In this document: one piece after another, positions 51,034-60,088 of the stretch
How positions within the stretch are numbered: position 1 is the stretch's first letter
How the letters are laid out: every line of letters starts with the position of its first letter
Source of the DNA: Exiguobacterium algae
Lineage (GTDB): Bacteria > Bacillota > Bacilli > Exiguobacteriales > Exiguobacteriaceae
Direction of reading: 5' to 3'
DNA: 64,000 bases
Assembly: GCF_018617875.1 (NCBI RefSeq)
Contig: NZ_JACSKZ010000001.1
Span: 806,001-870,000, forward strand
Program-made: the position numbers and the translations under genes
Notes under the pieces: generated by a model
What the model was told of the DNA's origin: nothing
What the model saw: the letters and a program-made list of their open reading frames with translations, nothing else
The model's database searches: none

Positions 51034-53733
51034 ATGGGTAAACCCCACTTTGCAAAAATTCCATATCGGACTTATACGATGATCCTTGCGATCGCTTGTT
51101 TGATCGGTGTCTTACTTTTCGGGCTTGGGACAAGTTTTTACTGGCACGAGAAGAACGAGGCGGTCGACCGGACGATCACCAATATAAATCAAGCGACGGA
51201 CTTGGCAGGGGCAGAGTCTTATCTCGTCCTCTACCAAGCGGCGACGATGTACGAGGAGAGCTCGGAGCAGACGACCTCTTTCTTATCGACGCCCTACCAG
51301 GAACGAGCCGTTCAATACAACGAGCGTCTCCGGGAAGGTGAAGATTCCGGGATGAATGAACGGGAGCGTGAGATTTTACACGCCTTCTCCTCTAACTTTG
51401 ACCAAATCCTTGAAGAGAAAAACTTTGATGAGGCCCCTGTCGACGTCATCGAGTCCATCAACCGTCGATGGTTATACCAGGCACTCGAACAGACGAATCA
51501 GCCGAACATCGCGTATGAACTGACGGACGCGATCATGCGGATCCAGATGATCTTTATGCGGAGTACGGATATCCTACTCGACGAGAAGCTGAATGAAGAA
51601 CGGTTCGTCAACGCGGTCAACTTGATCGTCAATGAAGCGGAACTGATTCAGGAGATTGTCGAGGCGAATCCTGCACTCCAAACAAAAGCGGTGACGGACC
51701 TCGTGGAGAGCGGCTTATCGTTTTCCCGCATGGCTGACCGAGAAGTGACACTCGAGGCGCGCTACGTCAATGCGACGAACGTCTACGAAGATGCCTACAC
51801 GGCGCTTCGGTCGATTCGCTCCCTCGCGGAGACACAATTGCTCGAGGAGCGCACGCGGTACAGCACACTCGCCACTTCATCCTTCATCTTCACGGTGCTA
51901 CTCTCCTTCGCCTTGATCGGGCTTTTGTATTATACGAGAAACCGGTACAATCACGACTTGGCACATTTGAAGGCACGCGCCCTCGCCATCGACCCGAGAC
52001 TTGAGCCGATCGATGTCATGTTTCCGGAAAGTCACGACTTCCGCGGCATCGAGGACGAGCTACGGGAGATCGCCGTCAGTGTCCACTCGACCGTACATGA
52101 GCTTGAGACCCAGTCGCAGGACCTAGTCCGTTATCACGAGCGCTGGTCGTCCCTATTCTCCGAGACCGGGCTGGCAATCGCGTTGATGGACGATTCTTAC
52201 AACTTGATTGAACGAAATGAGATGTTCCGTCAGTTCTTCGGGGAACGGAATTTATATGAGATCAATCAATTGTTCACGGACACCGGCCGCCGTCTGTTCG
52301 AGCAGGCGATCGAAGGCGTACGGGACCAGGTGACGAGCGCCCAGTTCATTTTGCATCTGAAAGGTGAGCATGTCCGTTACTTGAACGTGAAAATCACCCC
52401 GCTCAAACGCGGAGAGATGATGACGTATTACTTGATCTTCGAAGATGAGACCGATCGTGTGGAGCGGGAGCGAAAAGTCGATCGGCTCGTCCGCTTCGAC
52501 CTGGCGACTGACCTGTACAACGAATACGGCTTCATTCAGGCGTGGGAGCAACAGGAGATCGACGGGTCGTTCGTCTTGATCCGGCTCCATGATTACCATC
52601 ACCTTGTCGATTGGTATGACCCGGTCTACGCGGATATGATGATGACCGAGTTTGCGCGTCATGTGGAAGACCGTCTCGGCAAGTATGCCCAGCACTTATT
52701 CGGACGTTACCGCGATGATACGTTCATGCTTTACGTGAAAGGATTTACCGCCGAGGATGAGCATGAGCTGATGGAGCTCTTCCCGACAGAACTCATCATC
52801 AATCAGAAGCGTCAAAACGTCCATATCCAAATCGGGGCGACTGAGACGTCATCAACCTACAACGATTGCTTATTTGAAGCGATGAAAGCCCTGCAACACG
52901 CCAAAGAGACCCGGACACCGTCTGTCTGGTATGATTCCAAGATTCTTGCCCAAATGCAGTGGGCAGCACAGATTGAACAGGCGCTTCCGGATGCGATTCG
53001 AAAACGTGACCTGACTGTCGTCTATCAACCGCAAGTCGAGTTGAAGTCCGGACGGATCGTCGGGGCCGAGGTGCTCGCACGTTGGCATCATCCAGAGCTC
53101 GGGACCGTACCGCCGAACGAATTCATCCGGATTGCCGAGCGTTCAGACCAGATTCTCTGGCTGTCCCATCATATTCTCGACATGACGATCAAGCAGCTCG
53201 TATCCTGGCGTGACACACCGTTTGCAGACATCTCGCTCTCCTTCAACTTGTCCGCCCATTCGGTCGACCCGTCGATTGTGACGAAGCTGCAGGAGTCGAT
53301 TGAGGCTTACCCATGGTTGCCGGACCTTCTCAAAATCGAGTTGACCGAATCGTCCGATATCATGTCGTATGCCAGCGAGCTCGAACGGCTCGAAGACATT
53401 GCCGACCTCGGTTTCTGTCTGTCCATCGATGACTTTGGTACAGGATATGCCTCGTTCGAAGCCATCTGGCACTTGCCGATTCAAGAAGTCAAAATCGACC
53501 GCATGTATGTCAGTGGAAAAGCGAAAGAAAGCACCTCCTTCCTGCGTGCCGTCTCGCGATTTGCGAACGAACAATGCTTGACCTCTCTCGCTGAAGGGAT
53601 TGAGACGGAGGAAGACCTCGATCGCGTGATTCGCGAAGGGGTCGCACTCGGTCAAGGTTATTATTTCTCCCCTGCTCTCGACAGTGCGACGTTCGAGACG
53701 TGGGTCACAGAAAAGGGACGCTCCGTTACGTGA
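51034..53733 (+). CDS. Membrane PAS - degenerate GGDEF - EAL protein, likely c-di-GMP phosphodiesterase
   Basis: An 899-residue membrane sensor. TM1 is at about 12-33 (MILAIACLIGVLLFGLG). The extracellular helical sensor covers about 35-275. TM2 is SSFIFTVLLSFALIGLLYY. A linker and PAS-like domain at about 365-475 follow (LFSETGLAIALMDDSYNLIE). The GGDEF domain lacks its motif (YRDDTF in place of GGDEF). The EAL domain has AEVLARWHHPE, FNLSAHS, IELTESSD, SIDDFGTGYASFEAI, EVKIDRMYV and AEGIETEED, so phosphodiesterase activity is expected. The start at 51034 follows AAAAAGGAGGTGCCAA. It may link an outside signal to c-di-GMP breakdown. Confidence 0.9.
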   Translation: MGKPHFAKIPYRTYTMILAIACLIGVLLFGLGTSFYWHEKNEAVDRTITNINQATDLAGAESYLVLYQAATMYEESSEQTTSFLSTPYQERAVQYNERLREGEDSGMNEREREILHAFSSNFDQILEEKNFDEAPVDVIESINRRWLYQALEQTNQPNIAYELTDAIMRIQMIFMRSTDILLDEKLNEERFVNAVNLIVNEAELIQEIVEANPALQTKAVTDLVESGLSFSRMADREVTLEARYVNATNVYEDAYTALRSIRSLAETQLLEERTRYSTLATSSFIFTVLLSFALIGLLYYTRNRYNHDLAHLKARALAIDPRLEPIDVMFPESHDFRGIEDELREIAVSVHSTVHELETQSQDLVRYHERWSSLFSETGLAIALMDDSYNLIERNEMFRQFFGERNLYEINQLFTDTGRRLFEQAIEGVRDQVTSAQFILHLKGEHVRYLNVKITPLKRGEMMTYYLIFEDETDRVERERKVDRLVRFDLATDLYNEYGFIQAWEQQEIDGSFVLIRLHDYHHLVDWYDPVYADMMMTEFARHVEDRLGKYAQHLFGRYRDDTFMLYVKGFTAEDEHELMELFPTELIINQKRQNVHIQIGATETSSTYNDCLFEAMKALQHAKETRTPSVWYDSKILAQMQWAAQIEQALPDAIRKRDLTVVYQPQVELKSGRIVGAEVLARWHHPELGTVPPNEFIRIAERSDQILWLSHHILDMTIKQLVSWRDTPFADISLSFNLSAHSVDPSIVTKLQESIEAYPWLPDLLKIELTESSDIMSYASELERLEDIADLGFCLSIDDFGTGYASFEAIWHLPIQEVKIDRMYVSGKAKESTSFLRAVSRFANEQCLTSLAEGIETEEDLDRVIREGVALGQGYYFSPALDSATFETWVTEKGRSVT

Positions 53734-53745
53734 GCGCCCCTTTTC
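53710..53745. terminator. Terminator at the 3' end of the membrane EAL gene
   Basis: GAAAAGGGACGCTC pairs with GAGCGCCCCTTTTC with one mismatch; the left arm and stop codon lie in the coding end. TTTTC follows on the plus strand. The minus-strand DUF3784-like gene ends 13 bases away and may use it too. Confidence 0.8.
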
Positions 53746-53757
53746 TTTTGCACCGAT

Positions 53758-54492
53758 TTACTTTTGCTGATTTGCTAACGTCTCGTACAATTGAACCGTT
53801 TCATCTGTCGTCGCCAAATTCATATAAATCGGCTTGTCCGTCCAGTCAATCCGGATCACCTCATCGACGGACCGGTCGACAAACAGGAGGACGTCCTCGT
53901 CATCTTCTGACTTGAAGTGTCCGGTCAATCGTGTACTTGTGGCCGCGCCGTTCGTCCGTCGCTTCATGTCAGGCAACGTCGTCAACGAGACATTCGTGAT
54001 GTCGTCAATCGGTACTTCCCGTCCGTATGCGCCTTCGATGGTGAAGGTGTCCACTGTCACGGTCACTTCTGTCGGTTGGCTGAACCAGAGAAAAAGCGCC
54101 GGCACTCCGACGAGAAGCAGAAGCGAGACGAGGACGACGGGGATGAGACGTTTTTTCCCGCCCGGTCGGATGCGACCGTCCTCATCGTAGATGTTGCCGT
54201 CATATCGCTGCATGCGCCACATCATCGCCACGATGAACACGAACAAGACAACAAAGACCGGTTCGAGTGGCAGGTTGAGCTGATACACGTCGATTGCCAC
54301 TATCAACAAAAAGGTTAATCCGATCCCATAACACATCCACGCGACAAGCCGTGCCACTTTCTTAAAGTCGACACGTTCTTTTTCTTCTTTTGTCATCGTA
54401 TGATAGCCCGAGATGAGTCTATGCCATCCAAGTCGGTCGACCGCGAAGCCGAGTAAAAATAGAAACAGTGCCACAATGGCCAAAATCCACAT
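53758..54492 (-). CDS. DUF3784/PH-like membrane protein
   Basis: A 244-residue protein with four to five hydrophobic segments. The start (ILAIVALFLFLLGFAVDRLG, then GYHTMTKEEKERVDFKK) resembles DUF3784. After TM3-4 the last 100 residues look like a bacterial PH-like domain (VTVDTFTIEGAYGREVPIDD, RLTGHFKSEDDEDVLLFVDR). Such proteins are common in Firmicutes without known function. The start has AGGAGGGATG-type purines upstream. It is upstream of nothing on its strand; the next minus gene is far downstream in coordinates. Confidence 0.7.
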   Translation of the reverse strand: MWILAIVALFLFLLGFAVDRLGWHRLISGYHTMTKEEKERVDFKKVARLVAWMCYGIGLTFLLIVAIDVYQLNLPLEPVFVVLFVFIVAMMWRMQRYDGNIYDEDGRIRPGGKKRLIPVVLVSLLLLVGVPALFLWFSQPTEVTVTVDTFTIEGAYGREVPIDDITNVSLTTLPDMKRRTNGAATSTRLTGHFKSEDDEDVLLFVDRSVDEVIRIDWTDKPIYMNLATTDETVQLYETLANQQK

Positions 54493-54651
54493 CCTACATC
54501 CCTCCTCTCCTTATCATACGTGAACAGGAGATGAAACGTTCCCTCAAGTGATGACAAAAACAAGACCATCTCCAACGACGTTCGATTCGGCTCAGAGTGT
54601 GTCGATTTGTTGATCGTCGGATCCTCTTGGAGGAGGGGCCCAAGCACGGGC

Positions 54652-54743
54652 AGGCGAGACTCCTGCGGGAACAGCAAGCAAAGCGAGCCGTTTCAGGATT
54701 GGGCACAAAAAAAGACCGTAGACCCATACTTTATCCACAGTCT
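54652..54743. repeat. Composite Bacillales-type intergenic repeat, copy 2
   Basis: Carries the same core as copy 1 (GGCGAGACTCCTGCGGGAAC, then AGCAAGCAAAG) and the same GGGCACAAAAAAAGACC end. It is shorter between these parts. Its hairpin at 54713-54743 keeps the base pairing of copy 1 through compensating or wobble changes, which supports selection at RNA level. On the minus strand it ends in TTTTTTT, so it acts as terminator for the ugd gene just upstream on that strand. Confidence 0.75.
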
Positions 54744-54768
54744 GCGAGACCGTTCGGCACGGTCTCGC
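54744..54768 (-). terminator. First hairpin after the ugd stop
   Basis: GCGAGACCG and CGGTCTCGC form a perfect 9-bp stem with a seven-base loop, five bases after the ugd stop. It lacks its own T run; the repeat hairpin behind it supplies one. Confidence 0.65.
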
Positions 54769-54773
54769 TCTTA

Positions 54774-56015
54774 TCAATTGGACGTCGGTGTGTTGGACGG
54801 ACGCTGCATCCGACCGACTCCCTCATACTCGACCTCTCCCGGGTCACGGGCATACTTCCAGGCATTACGGGCATCGATGAGTCGACGTTTCCGCATGCCA
54901 GCAAATACGTCAGGCGTCAAATTCACCAACTCGTCCCACTCGGTCACCAATATCGCATAATCGGCATCTTTTAACGCCTCTTCGACAGTTTCAGCTTGTG
55001 GATACCGCCACTTCGCAATCGGGTCATAGCCGATGACATCGACCTGTTTTACGGTGAGGTGATGCGCGAGCTGGAGAGACGGGGCGTCGCGTAAATCGTC
55101 TGTCCCCGGCTTGAAGGCCAGTCCGAGGATGGCCACGCGCATGTCAGGTTGGATATCCAGTTTCGATAGCACATATTTCATCTGGTTGTCATTCGTCTTG
55201 GCCGCTGTGCGAATGATCGGTAAATCGACCCCGTTCGCTTCGGCCACATGGAGAAGTGCCTCCATGTCTTTCGGAAAACATGAACCGCCATATCCGATTC
55301 CCGCGTTCAGGAACGACCGTCCAATCCGGGGGTCGAGCCCCATCCCGTCGGCAATTACCGAAATGTCAGCACCGGCTTGATCGGCGAGCTGAGACAAGTC
55401 GTTCATGAAGCTGATTTTCGTCGCCAAAAAGGCATTCGACGCATATTTGATCAACTCGGCGTTGACCGGTGTCGTACAGACAATCGGGACCCCAAGTCGA
55501 CCGTAAATGGAGGCAAGTTCTTCTGATATTTCTAAATCCTCACAGCCGATCACGACCCGGCTTGGTTTCAACACGTCGGCAAGCGCACGTCCTTCCTGTA
55601 AGAATTCAGGAACGACCGCAAAAGTATGGGCCGGATACATGACGGATAACAGATCCGTCGTCCCCGGTGGTACCGAACTCCGGATGACGACTTTTTGTCT
55701 TGTCGTGACGGCAGACAACGCCGCATCAATTGCGGACAAGTCCGAGCTGCCATCCTCTTTCCTCGGTGTTCCGACGGCCAGGACGAGATAATCGACTTGT
55801 TCCGCGTCACCGATTTGATTCGTCAAGGTGATTTGGTCCGCATGCTCCGACAGCACGTCCGCCATACCCGGTTCATGAAACGGCACATGACCTGCCCGAA
55901 GGAGACGTAACCTCGTATCATCCGCCTCGATTCCGATGACTTCGTGTCCGGCTTTGGCGAGACCACAGAGCGTCGCCAACCCGACATATCCTAAACCAAT
56001 GATTCCAAATTTCAC
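54774..56015 (-). CDS. ugd: UDP-glucose 6-dehydrogenase
   Basis: Oxidises UDP-glucose to UDP-glucuronate. The 413-residue protein has a Rossmann start (FGIIGLGYVGLATLCGLAK), ASNAFLATKISFMNDLSQLA, the catalytic Cys in GIGYGGSCFPKDMEAL and the C-terminal KPGTDDLRDAPSLQL. These fit the Ugd/TuaD group rather than WecC. The start is GTG at 56015, seven bases after GGAGG. An upstream ATG at 56036 overlaps that ribosome site and is rejected. UDP-GlcA would feed an acidic polymer such as teichuronic acid; no teichuronic acid polymerase is adjacent. Confidence 0.9.
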   Translation of the reverse strand: MKFGIIGLGYVGLATLCGLAKAGHEVIGIEADDTRLRLLRAGHVPFHEPGMADVLSEHADQITLTNQIGDAEQVDYLVLAVGTPRKEDGSSDLSAIDAALSAVTTRQKVVIRSSVPPGTTDLLSVMYPAHTFAVVPEFLQEGRALADVLKPSRVVIGCEDLEISEELASIYGRLGVPIVCTTPVNAELIKYASNAFLATKISFMNDLSQLADQAGADISVIADGMGLDPRIGRSFLNAGIGYGGSCFPKDMEALLHVAEANGVDLPIIRTAAKTNDNQMKYVLSKLDIQPDMRVAILGLAFKPGTDDLRDAPSLQLAHHLTVKQVDVIGYDPIAKWRYPQAETVEEALKDADYAILVTEWDELVNLTPDVFAGMRKRRLIDARNAWKYARDPGEVEYEGVGRMQRPSNTPTSN

Positions 56016-56140
56016 GTAAGTTCCTCCTTCAATCATCTTTCTTTAGCATAGTGAAAGGAATAAGCGAAGGGAAGCTTCTAACACTCTCCCGATGTTCTCT
56101 GCTATAATGAGTCAAAATGGTGCGCGAAAGGAATAGACGC

Positions 56141-56380
56141 ATGGCTTTAATCGCTTTTTTCTTGGTTACGTTAGTGGTGTACGTTTGGTTACCGGTCCGG
56201 GGGGGACTGAAAACATTTCTTCTCATTTTGATGATGGTGAGCGGATGGCTCTCCATCTTTGAGCTCGTCGCCATTCTTGAGGCAAAACCGTGGGCATTCG
56301 CCCCGTTTCTGCTGGTAGTCGGTCTGGTGGTGTGGAAAATGCAGGTTGATCGGAAACGACGTATGAAGAAAAGTGTTTGA
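56141..56380 (+). CDS. Small three-helix membrane protein
   Basis: A 79-residue hydrophobic protein of unknown function with three membrane segments (ALIAFFLVTLVVYVWLP, FLLILMMVSGWLSIFELV and FAPFLLVVGLVVWKMQV) and a basic end (DRKRRMKKS). The start at 56141 follows AAAGGAATAGACGC; an ATG at 56117 gives a longer N-terminus without a better site. It is divergent from ugd. The 283-base gap after it holds no recognised gene. Confidence 0.6.
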   Translation: MALIAFFLVTLVVYVWLPVRGGLKTFLLILMMVSGWLSIFELVAILEAKPWAFAPFLLVVGLVVWKMQVDRKRRMKKSV

Positions 56381-56663
56381 CGTCAGTCGAACGCTTTTTC
56401 TTTTTGTATCATTCTACACAACCGGCTATTCTCCTGTTCAAAATCTTTAGACAAGACATGAGTCAGACCATTGTCTCGACAGGCTCCCCTTCACGGTAGG
56501 AGAAAAACGTCTTCGTCACAAAAAACTTTTCTGGTTTTTGAGATCACTGAAATGGACAGATGCAGATTATATTCCGTATAATCTTTCTTAAATTAGGTAA
56601 AATGTGTAAAAAAGCATTTTTTCCATCACCGTTGCCCTTTGTTGTTTGGAAAGGAATCTGTTC

Positions 56664-57923
56664 ATGACTTTTTATTTGTTAGAATTCGCCCCATGGATTG
56701 AACCGTTGGCGCAATTCGTCTTTTGGTATCCATTCATCATGGCGCTCTTTTGGATTTCAGGCGCTCTCCTGTTCAGCGCCACGCGCGAACGTGAGCAGGA
56801 ACTGGATTTGAATGAACGGGAATGGCCGCTCATCAGCATCCTCGTCCCTTGCTATAATGAGGAACAAACAATCGAAGAGACGATCACTTATTTGGATCGC
56901 CTCACGTACCCGAACCTTGAAATCATCGCCGTCAATGACGGAAGTTCAGATCAGACCGGTCAAATCCTCATCGATTTGGCGGACCGGCACGAACGTCTGC
57001 GTGTCATCGACTGCCATGAAAACCGCGGGAAGGCCAACGCCCTACATATGGCCGCGCATGCTGCGCATTCGGAGTATTTGCTCTGTGTCGACTCGGATGC
57101 CTTCCTGGCTGAAGAAGCTCCGTATTATCTCGTTCGTCATTTCTTAGAAAAAGGAGAGCGGGTTGGTGCAGTCACCGGCAACCCACGAATCCGGAACCGG
57201 GATACGCTACTCAGCCGGATGCAGATCGTCGAATACGCCTCGATCATCGGCTCGATCAAACGGACCCAACGCGTCATGGGTAAAATCATGACCGTCTCCG
57301 GGGTCATCGTCATGTTCCGGAAAAAAGCCCTCCTTTCGGTCGGGTTATGGGACCGTGACATGATCACAGAAGACATCGCCGTCTCATGGAAGCTCCAACG
57401 TCAATTTTGGGACATCCGCTATGAGCCGCGTGCGCTCTGCTGGATGCTCGTCCCGGAATCCTTGTCCGGGATTTGGCGCCAACGTGTCCGCTGGTCCCAA
57501 GGCGGACAGGAAGTCGTGTTACGCCATTTCGATATCTTCAAAGACTGGCGTCAACGCCGGATCTGGCCGGTCTATGTTGAACAGGTCATCAGCGTGATCT
57601 GGGCATACGCCTGGCTCATCGTCACACTCTACTTGTTCGTGACCGCCGACACGCTTCGGGACATGCTCATATGGTTCACGTATAATTCGTTCGCTCTCGT
57701 GTTGATCAGTCACATCCAATTGATCATCTCCCTTTGGAATGACGCCCGGTACGACAAGGTGTTCCGCTACTATGTATGGGCTGCCTGGTATCCGGCCATT
57801 TATTGGATGTTGAACACGTTCGTCGTCATCGCCGCGACACCACGTGCCATCCGTTCTACTTTGAGAGGAGGGTATGCCACATGGAATTCACCAGACCGCG
57901 GCACGAGACGGAGCAGCCTATAG
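56664..57923 (+). CDS. pgaC: Poly-N-acetylglucosamine synthase-like GT2 (PgaC/IcaA type)
   Basis: A 419-residue membrane glycosyltransferase. TM1 lies at about 12-40 before the GT2 domain with ISILVPCYNEEQTIEETI, VNDGSSDQTG, LLCVDSDAFLAEEA, TGNPRIRNRDTLL and ITEDIAVSWKLQ. The processive-synthase motif QRVRWSQGG (Q-x-x-R-W) follows, then three or four membrane helices. Order and length match PgaC/IcaA, which make and export beta-1,6-GlcNAc polymer. The start at 56664 follows GGAAAGGAATCTGTTC. It overlaps the PgaD-like gene by 43 bases. No PgaB/IcaB deacetylase lies next to it. Confidence 0.87.
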   Translation: MTFYLLEFAPWIEPLAQFVFWYPFIMALFWISGALLFSATREREQELDLNEREWPLISILVPCYNEEQTIEETITYLDRLTYPNLEIIAVNDGSSDQTGQILIDLADRHERLRVIDCHENRGKANALHMAAHAAHSEYLLCVDSDAFLAEEAPYYLVRHFLEKGERVGAVTGNPRIRNRDTLLSRMQIVEYASIIGSIKRTQRVMGKIMTVSGVIVMFRKKALLSVGLWDRDMITEDIAVSWKLQRQFWDIRYEPRALCWMLVPESLSGIWRQRVRWSQGGQEVVLRHFDIFKDWRQRRIWPVYVEQVISVIWAYAWLIVTLYLFVTADTLRDMLIWFTYNSFALVLISHIQLIISLWNDARYDKVFRYYVWAAWYPAIYWMLNTFVVIAATPRAIRSTLRGGYATWNSPDRGTRRSSL

Positions 57924-58345
57924 GACAGGACGTGCTCGTCGAAACGAAACGCTCATTCGTCCGCTCGTTCATCGAGATCACCTTGACGCTCATCTTTTGG
58001 GCCTACACGCTCGTCGTCACCTGGTTTTTCGGGAGCGCCCTCTTCAACCAAGACGGAGGTCTGATTGCTTCGTTGAAGGCGATGCTGAACGTGACGAACC
58101 GCGACATCCGGGAACTGCTCGGCTTCGGTGCTTTGGCCCTGCTCATCTCGGCCTGCGCCCTCTACGTATGGCGTACCTACAATAAAAAACGGTTCGGCCC
58201 CCTCGCTCGACGAAAGGCTCCGACTGACACGACGCGCGAAGATTGGTTGAAACTCGAGCTGATCGAGCCCGATGAGATCGACCGTCTCCAACGGGACAAA
58301 GTCATTGTGTTCGAGAAGAATCCGGTGAAAGAACTGGATCAATAA
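57881..58345 (+). CDS. pgaD: PgaD-like partner of the GT2 synthase
   Basis: A 154-residue membrane protein with two hydrophobic helices (about 33-55 and 80-100) and a charged C-terminal cytoplasmic part, matching the short PgaD/IcaD subunits that assist PgaC. The start at 57881 follows GAGAGGAGGGTATGCCAC inside the end of pgaC, so translation is probably coupled. A longer frame to 57776 lies within pgaC and is rejected. Sequence resemblance alone is weak; the call relies mostly on topology and position. Confidence 0.75.
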   Translation: MEFTRPRHETEQPIGQDVLVETKRSFVRSFIEITLTLIFWAYTLVVTWFFGSALFNQDGGLIASLKAMLNVTNRDIRELLGFGALALLISACALYVWRTYNKKRFGPLARRKAPTDTTREDWLKLELIEPDEIDRLQRDKVIVFEKNPVKELDQ

Positions 58346-58372
58346 AAAGCGGAACTTGCCGTTGCATCATAA

Positions 58373-58402
58373 AAGACGTCCTCGATTGAACGGGGACGTC
58401 TT
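58373..58402. terminator. Bidirectional terminator between pgaD and the sugar transferase gene
   Basis: AAGACGTCC and GGACGTCTT pair around an A/T-rich loop, with TATTTGG after it on the plus strand and TTTTATG on the minus strand. Confidence 0.8.
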
Positions 58403-59018
58403 ATTTGGTTGTCGTCTCATTGCCGGTAAACCATTCCATCGTCGCACACGTTTCGGAGGAGATGCCGTCCCGTTTGAACACTTTATACACCGTCCGGAAG
58501 ATGATTTGCCAATCGTTCCAAAACGTGATGTCATCGACATATTGGACGTCCAAGGCAAAACGTTCCGGCCACGTCACCCGATTACGCCCGTTCACTTGCG
58601 CCAATCCGGTGAGACCCGGCCGCACTTCATGACGGCGGCGTTGCTCCTCGTTATAAAGGGGCAAGTATTCAACGAGTAAGGGACGTGGTCCGACGATCGA
58701 GATATCCCCTTTGACGATGTTGATCAAGCTTGGCAGCTCGTCTACACTGAGCGCCCGAAGCGTCTTCCCGAATGCCGTCAATCGAAGGTCATCCGGCAAC
58801 AGCTCACCGTTTTCGTCGCGCTCATCCGTCATCGTCCGAAACTTCACCATCTCAAAGAGGACCCCGTCTTTACCGGGACGTTTTTGTTTGAATAACACTG
58901 GTCCACCGAGCTTCCATTTGATGAGCAAGGCGACGATGAGGAGGAGCGGACTGAGGACGACCAGGGCAAGGACGGCTAGCAACAAATCCTGTGGACGCTT
59001 GATGTAACGTGCATACAT
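58401..59018 (-). CDS. Undecaprenyl-phosphate sugar-1-phosphate transferase
   Basis: A 205-residue initiating enzyme of the short bacterial sugar transferase group (PglC/EpsL type). It moves a sugar phosphate from a nucleotide sugar to undecaprenyl phosphate. It has one N-terminal re-entrant/TM helix (LLLAVLALVVLSPLLLIVAL), GGPVLFKQKRPGKDG, the catalytic motif MVKFRTMTDERDENG, LSVDELPSLINIVKGDISIV, GPRPLLVEYLPLYNEEQ and HEVRPGLTGLAQVNGRN. It is the last gene of the 5.6 kb dTDP-sugar operon. Ribosome site GGAGGTGAG is upstream of the ATG. Confidence 0.9.
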   Translation of the reverse strand: MYARYIKRPQDLLLAVLALVVLSPLLLIVALLIKWKLGGPVLFKQKRPGKDGVLFEMVKFRTMTDERDENGELLPDDLRLTAFGKTLRALSVDELPSLINIVKGDISIVGPRPLLVEYLPLYNEEQRRRHEVRPGLTGLAQVNGRNRVTWPERFALDVQYVDDITFWNDWQIIFRTVYKVFKRDGISSETCATMEWFTGNETTTK

Positions 59019-59032
59019 ACTCCTCTCACCTC

Positions 59033-60088
59033 CTAAAGCGATGAATACATCGATTCATAGTATGAACGATAACTTCCCGATACAATCGACTCCACCCACT
59101 CAGGATGCGTCTTATACCATTCAATCGTCTCCTCAATTCCTTCCTCGAAACGATAACGCGGACTCCACCCCAACTCCATCCTCATTTTGGTAGGATCGAT
59201 TGCGTAGCGACGATCATGACCCGGGCGATCGCTCACGAACCGAATCTGATCTTCCGAGAGACCAAACGCCTGAATGATAGTACGTACAAGTTCAAGGTTT
59301 GTTTTCTCATTATGTCCCCCGATATTGTAGACTTCTCCAAACCGCCCGTTCTCACGAACGAGATCGATTGCCTCACAATGGTCGCGCACGTGCAACCAAT
59401 CCCGGACATGTCCCCCGTCCCCATACACCGGGAGCGGCTGGTTCGTCATACAGTTATGAATCATGAGTGGAATCAGCTTTTCCGGGAATTGATACGGGCC
59501 ATAGTTATTGCTGCAACGTGTCGTTTTCACAGGGAGTCCATACGTCTCATGATAAGAGCGAACGAGAAGGTCCGAACTAGCTTTTGAAGCCGAATACGGG
59601 CTGTTCGGGGAAAGAGGTGTCTCTTCGGTGAAGAAGCCCGTCTCCCCGAGCGAACCATATACCTCATCCGTTGAGACATGAACGAAACAAACCCCCTCTC
59701 GATAGGCACGACTATGTTTATCATCCGGAGCGAGCTTCCAATGACGAAGAGCAGCATCTAGCAGCACTTGTGTCCCAAGCACATTCGTCGTTAAAAACAA
59801 TTCCGGTTCCAAAATGCTGCGGTCAACGTGCGACTCAGCAGCAAAATGTACGATTTCATCAATTTTGTAAGAAAGAAAGAGCGCCTCCATCGCATCACGA
59901 TTGCGGATATCGATTTTATGAAACTCATATAGTGGATCCGTCTCGAACTCACTGAGATTTTCCAAATTGCCCGCATACGTCAAGACATCAACGTTTAGTA
60001 TGAGGTACGTCGGATGTTTTTCCCGTAAGTGTTTTATGAAATTCGAACCGATGAACCCGGCTCCGCCAGTCACTAGGATCGTACGCAT
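59033..60088 (-). CDS. rmlB: dTDP-glucose 4,6-dehydratase
   Basis: Converts dTDP-glucose to dTDP-4-keto-6-deoxyglucose. The 351-residue extended SDR has [15 protein letters not shown], the NAD site region [23 protein letters not shown], the active-site [31 protein letters not shown] with the Tyr-Lys pair, and [17 protein letters not shown]. The start follows GGAAGGGGAGCAGGCGA and lies within the 3' end of the rmlA frame (101-base overlap). No rmlC or rmlD is in the window, so the product probably goes to the aminotransferase rather than to rhamnose. Confidence 0.93.
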   Translation of the reverse strand: MRTILVTGGAGFIGSNFIKHLREKHPTYLILNVDVLTYAGNLENLSEFETDPLYEFHKIDIRNRDAMEALFLSYKIDEIVHFAAESHVDRSILEPELFLTTNVLGTQVLLDAALRHWKLAPDDKHSRAYREGVCFVHVSTDEVYGSLGETGFFTEETPLSPNSPYSASKASSDLLVRSYHETYGLPVKTTRCSNNYGPYQFPEKLIPLMIHNCMTNQPLPVYGDGGHVRDWLHVRDHCEAIDLVRENGRFGEVYNIGGHNEKTNLELVRTIIQAFGLSEDQIRFVSDRPGHDRRYAIDPTKMRMELGWSPRYRFEEGIEETIEWYKTHPEWVESIVSGSYRSYYESMYSSL

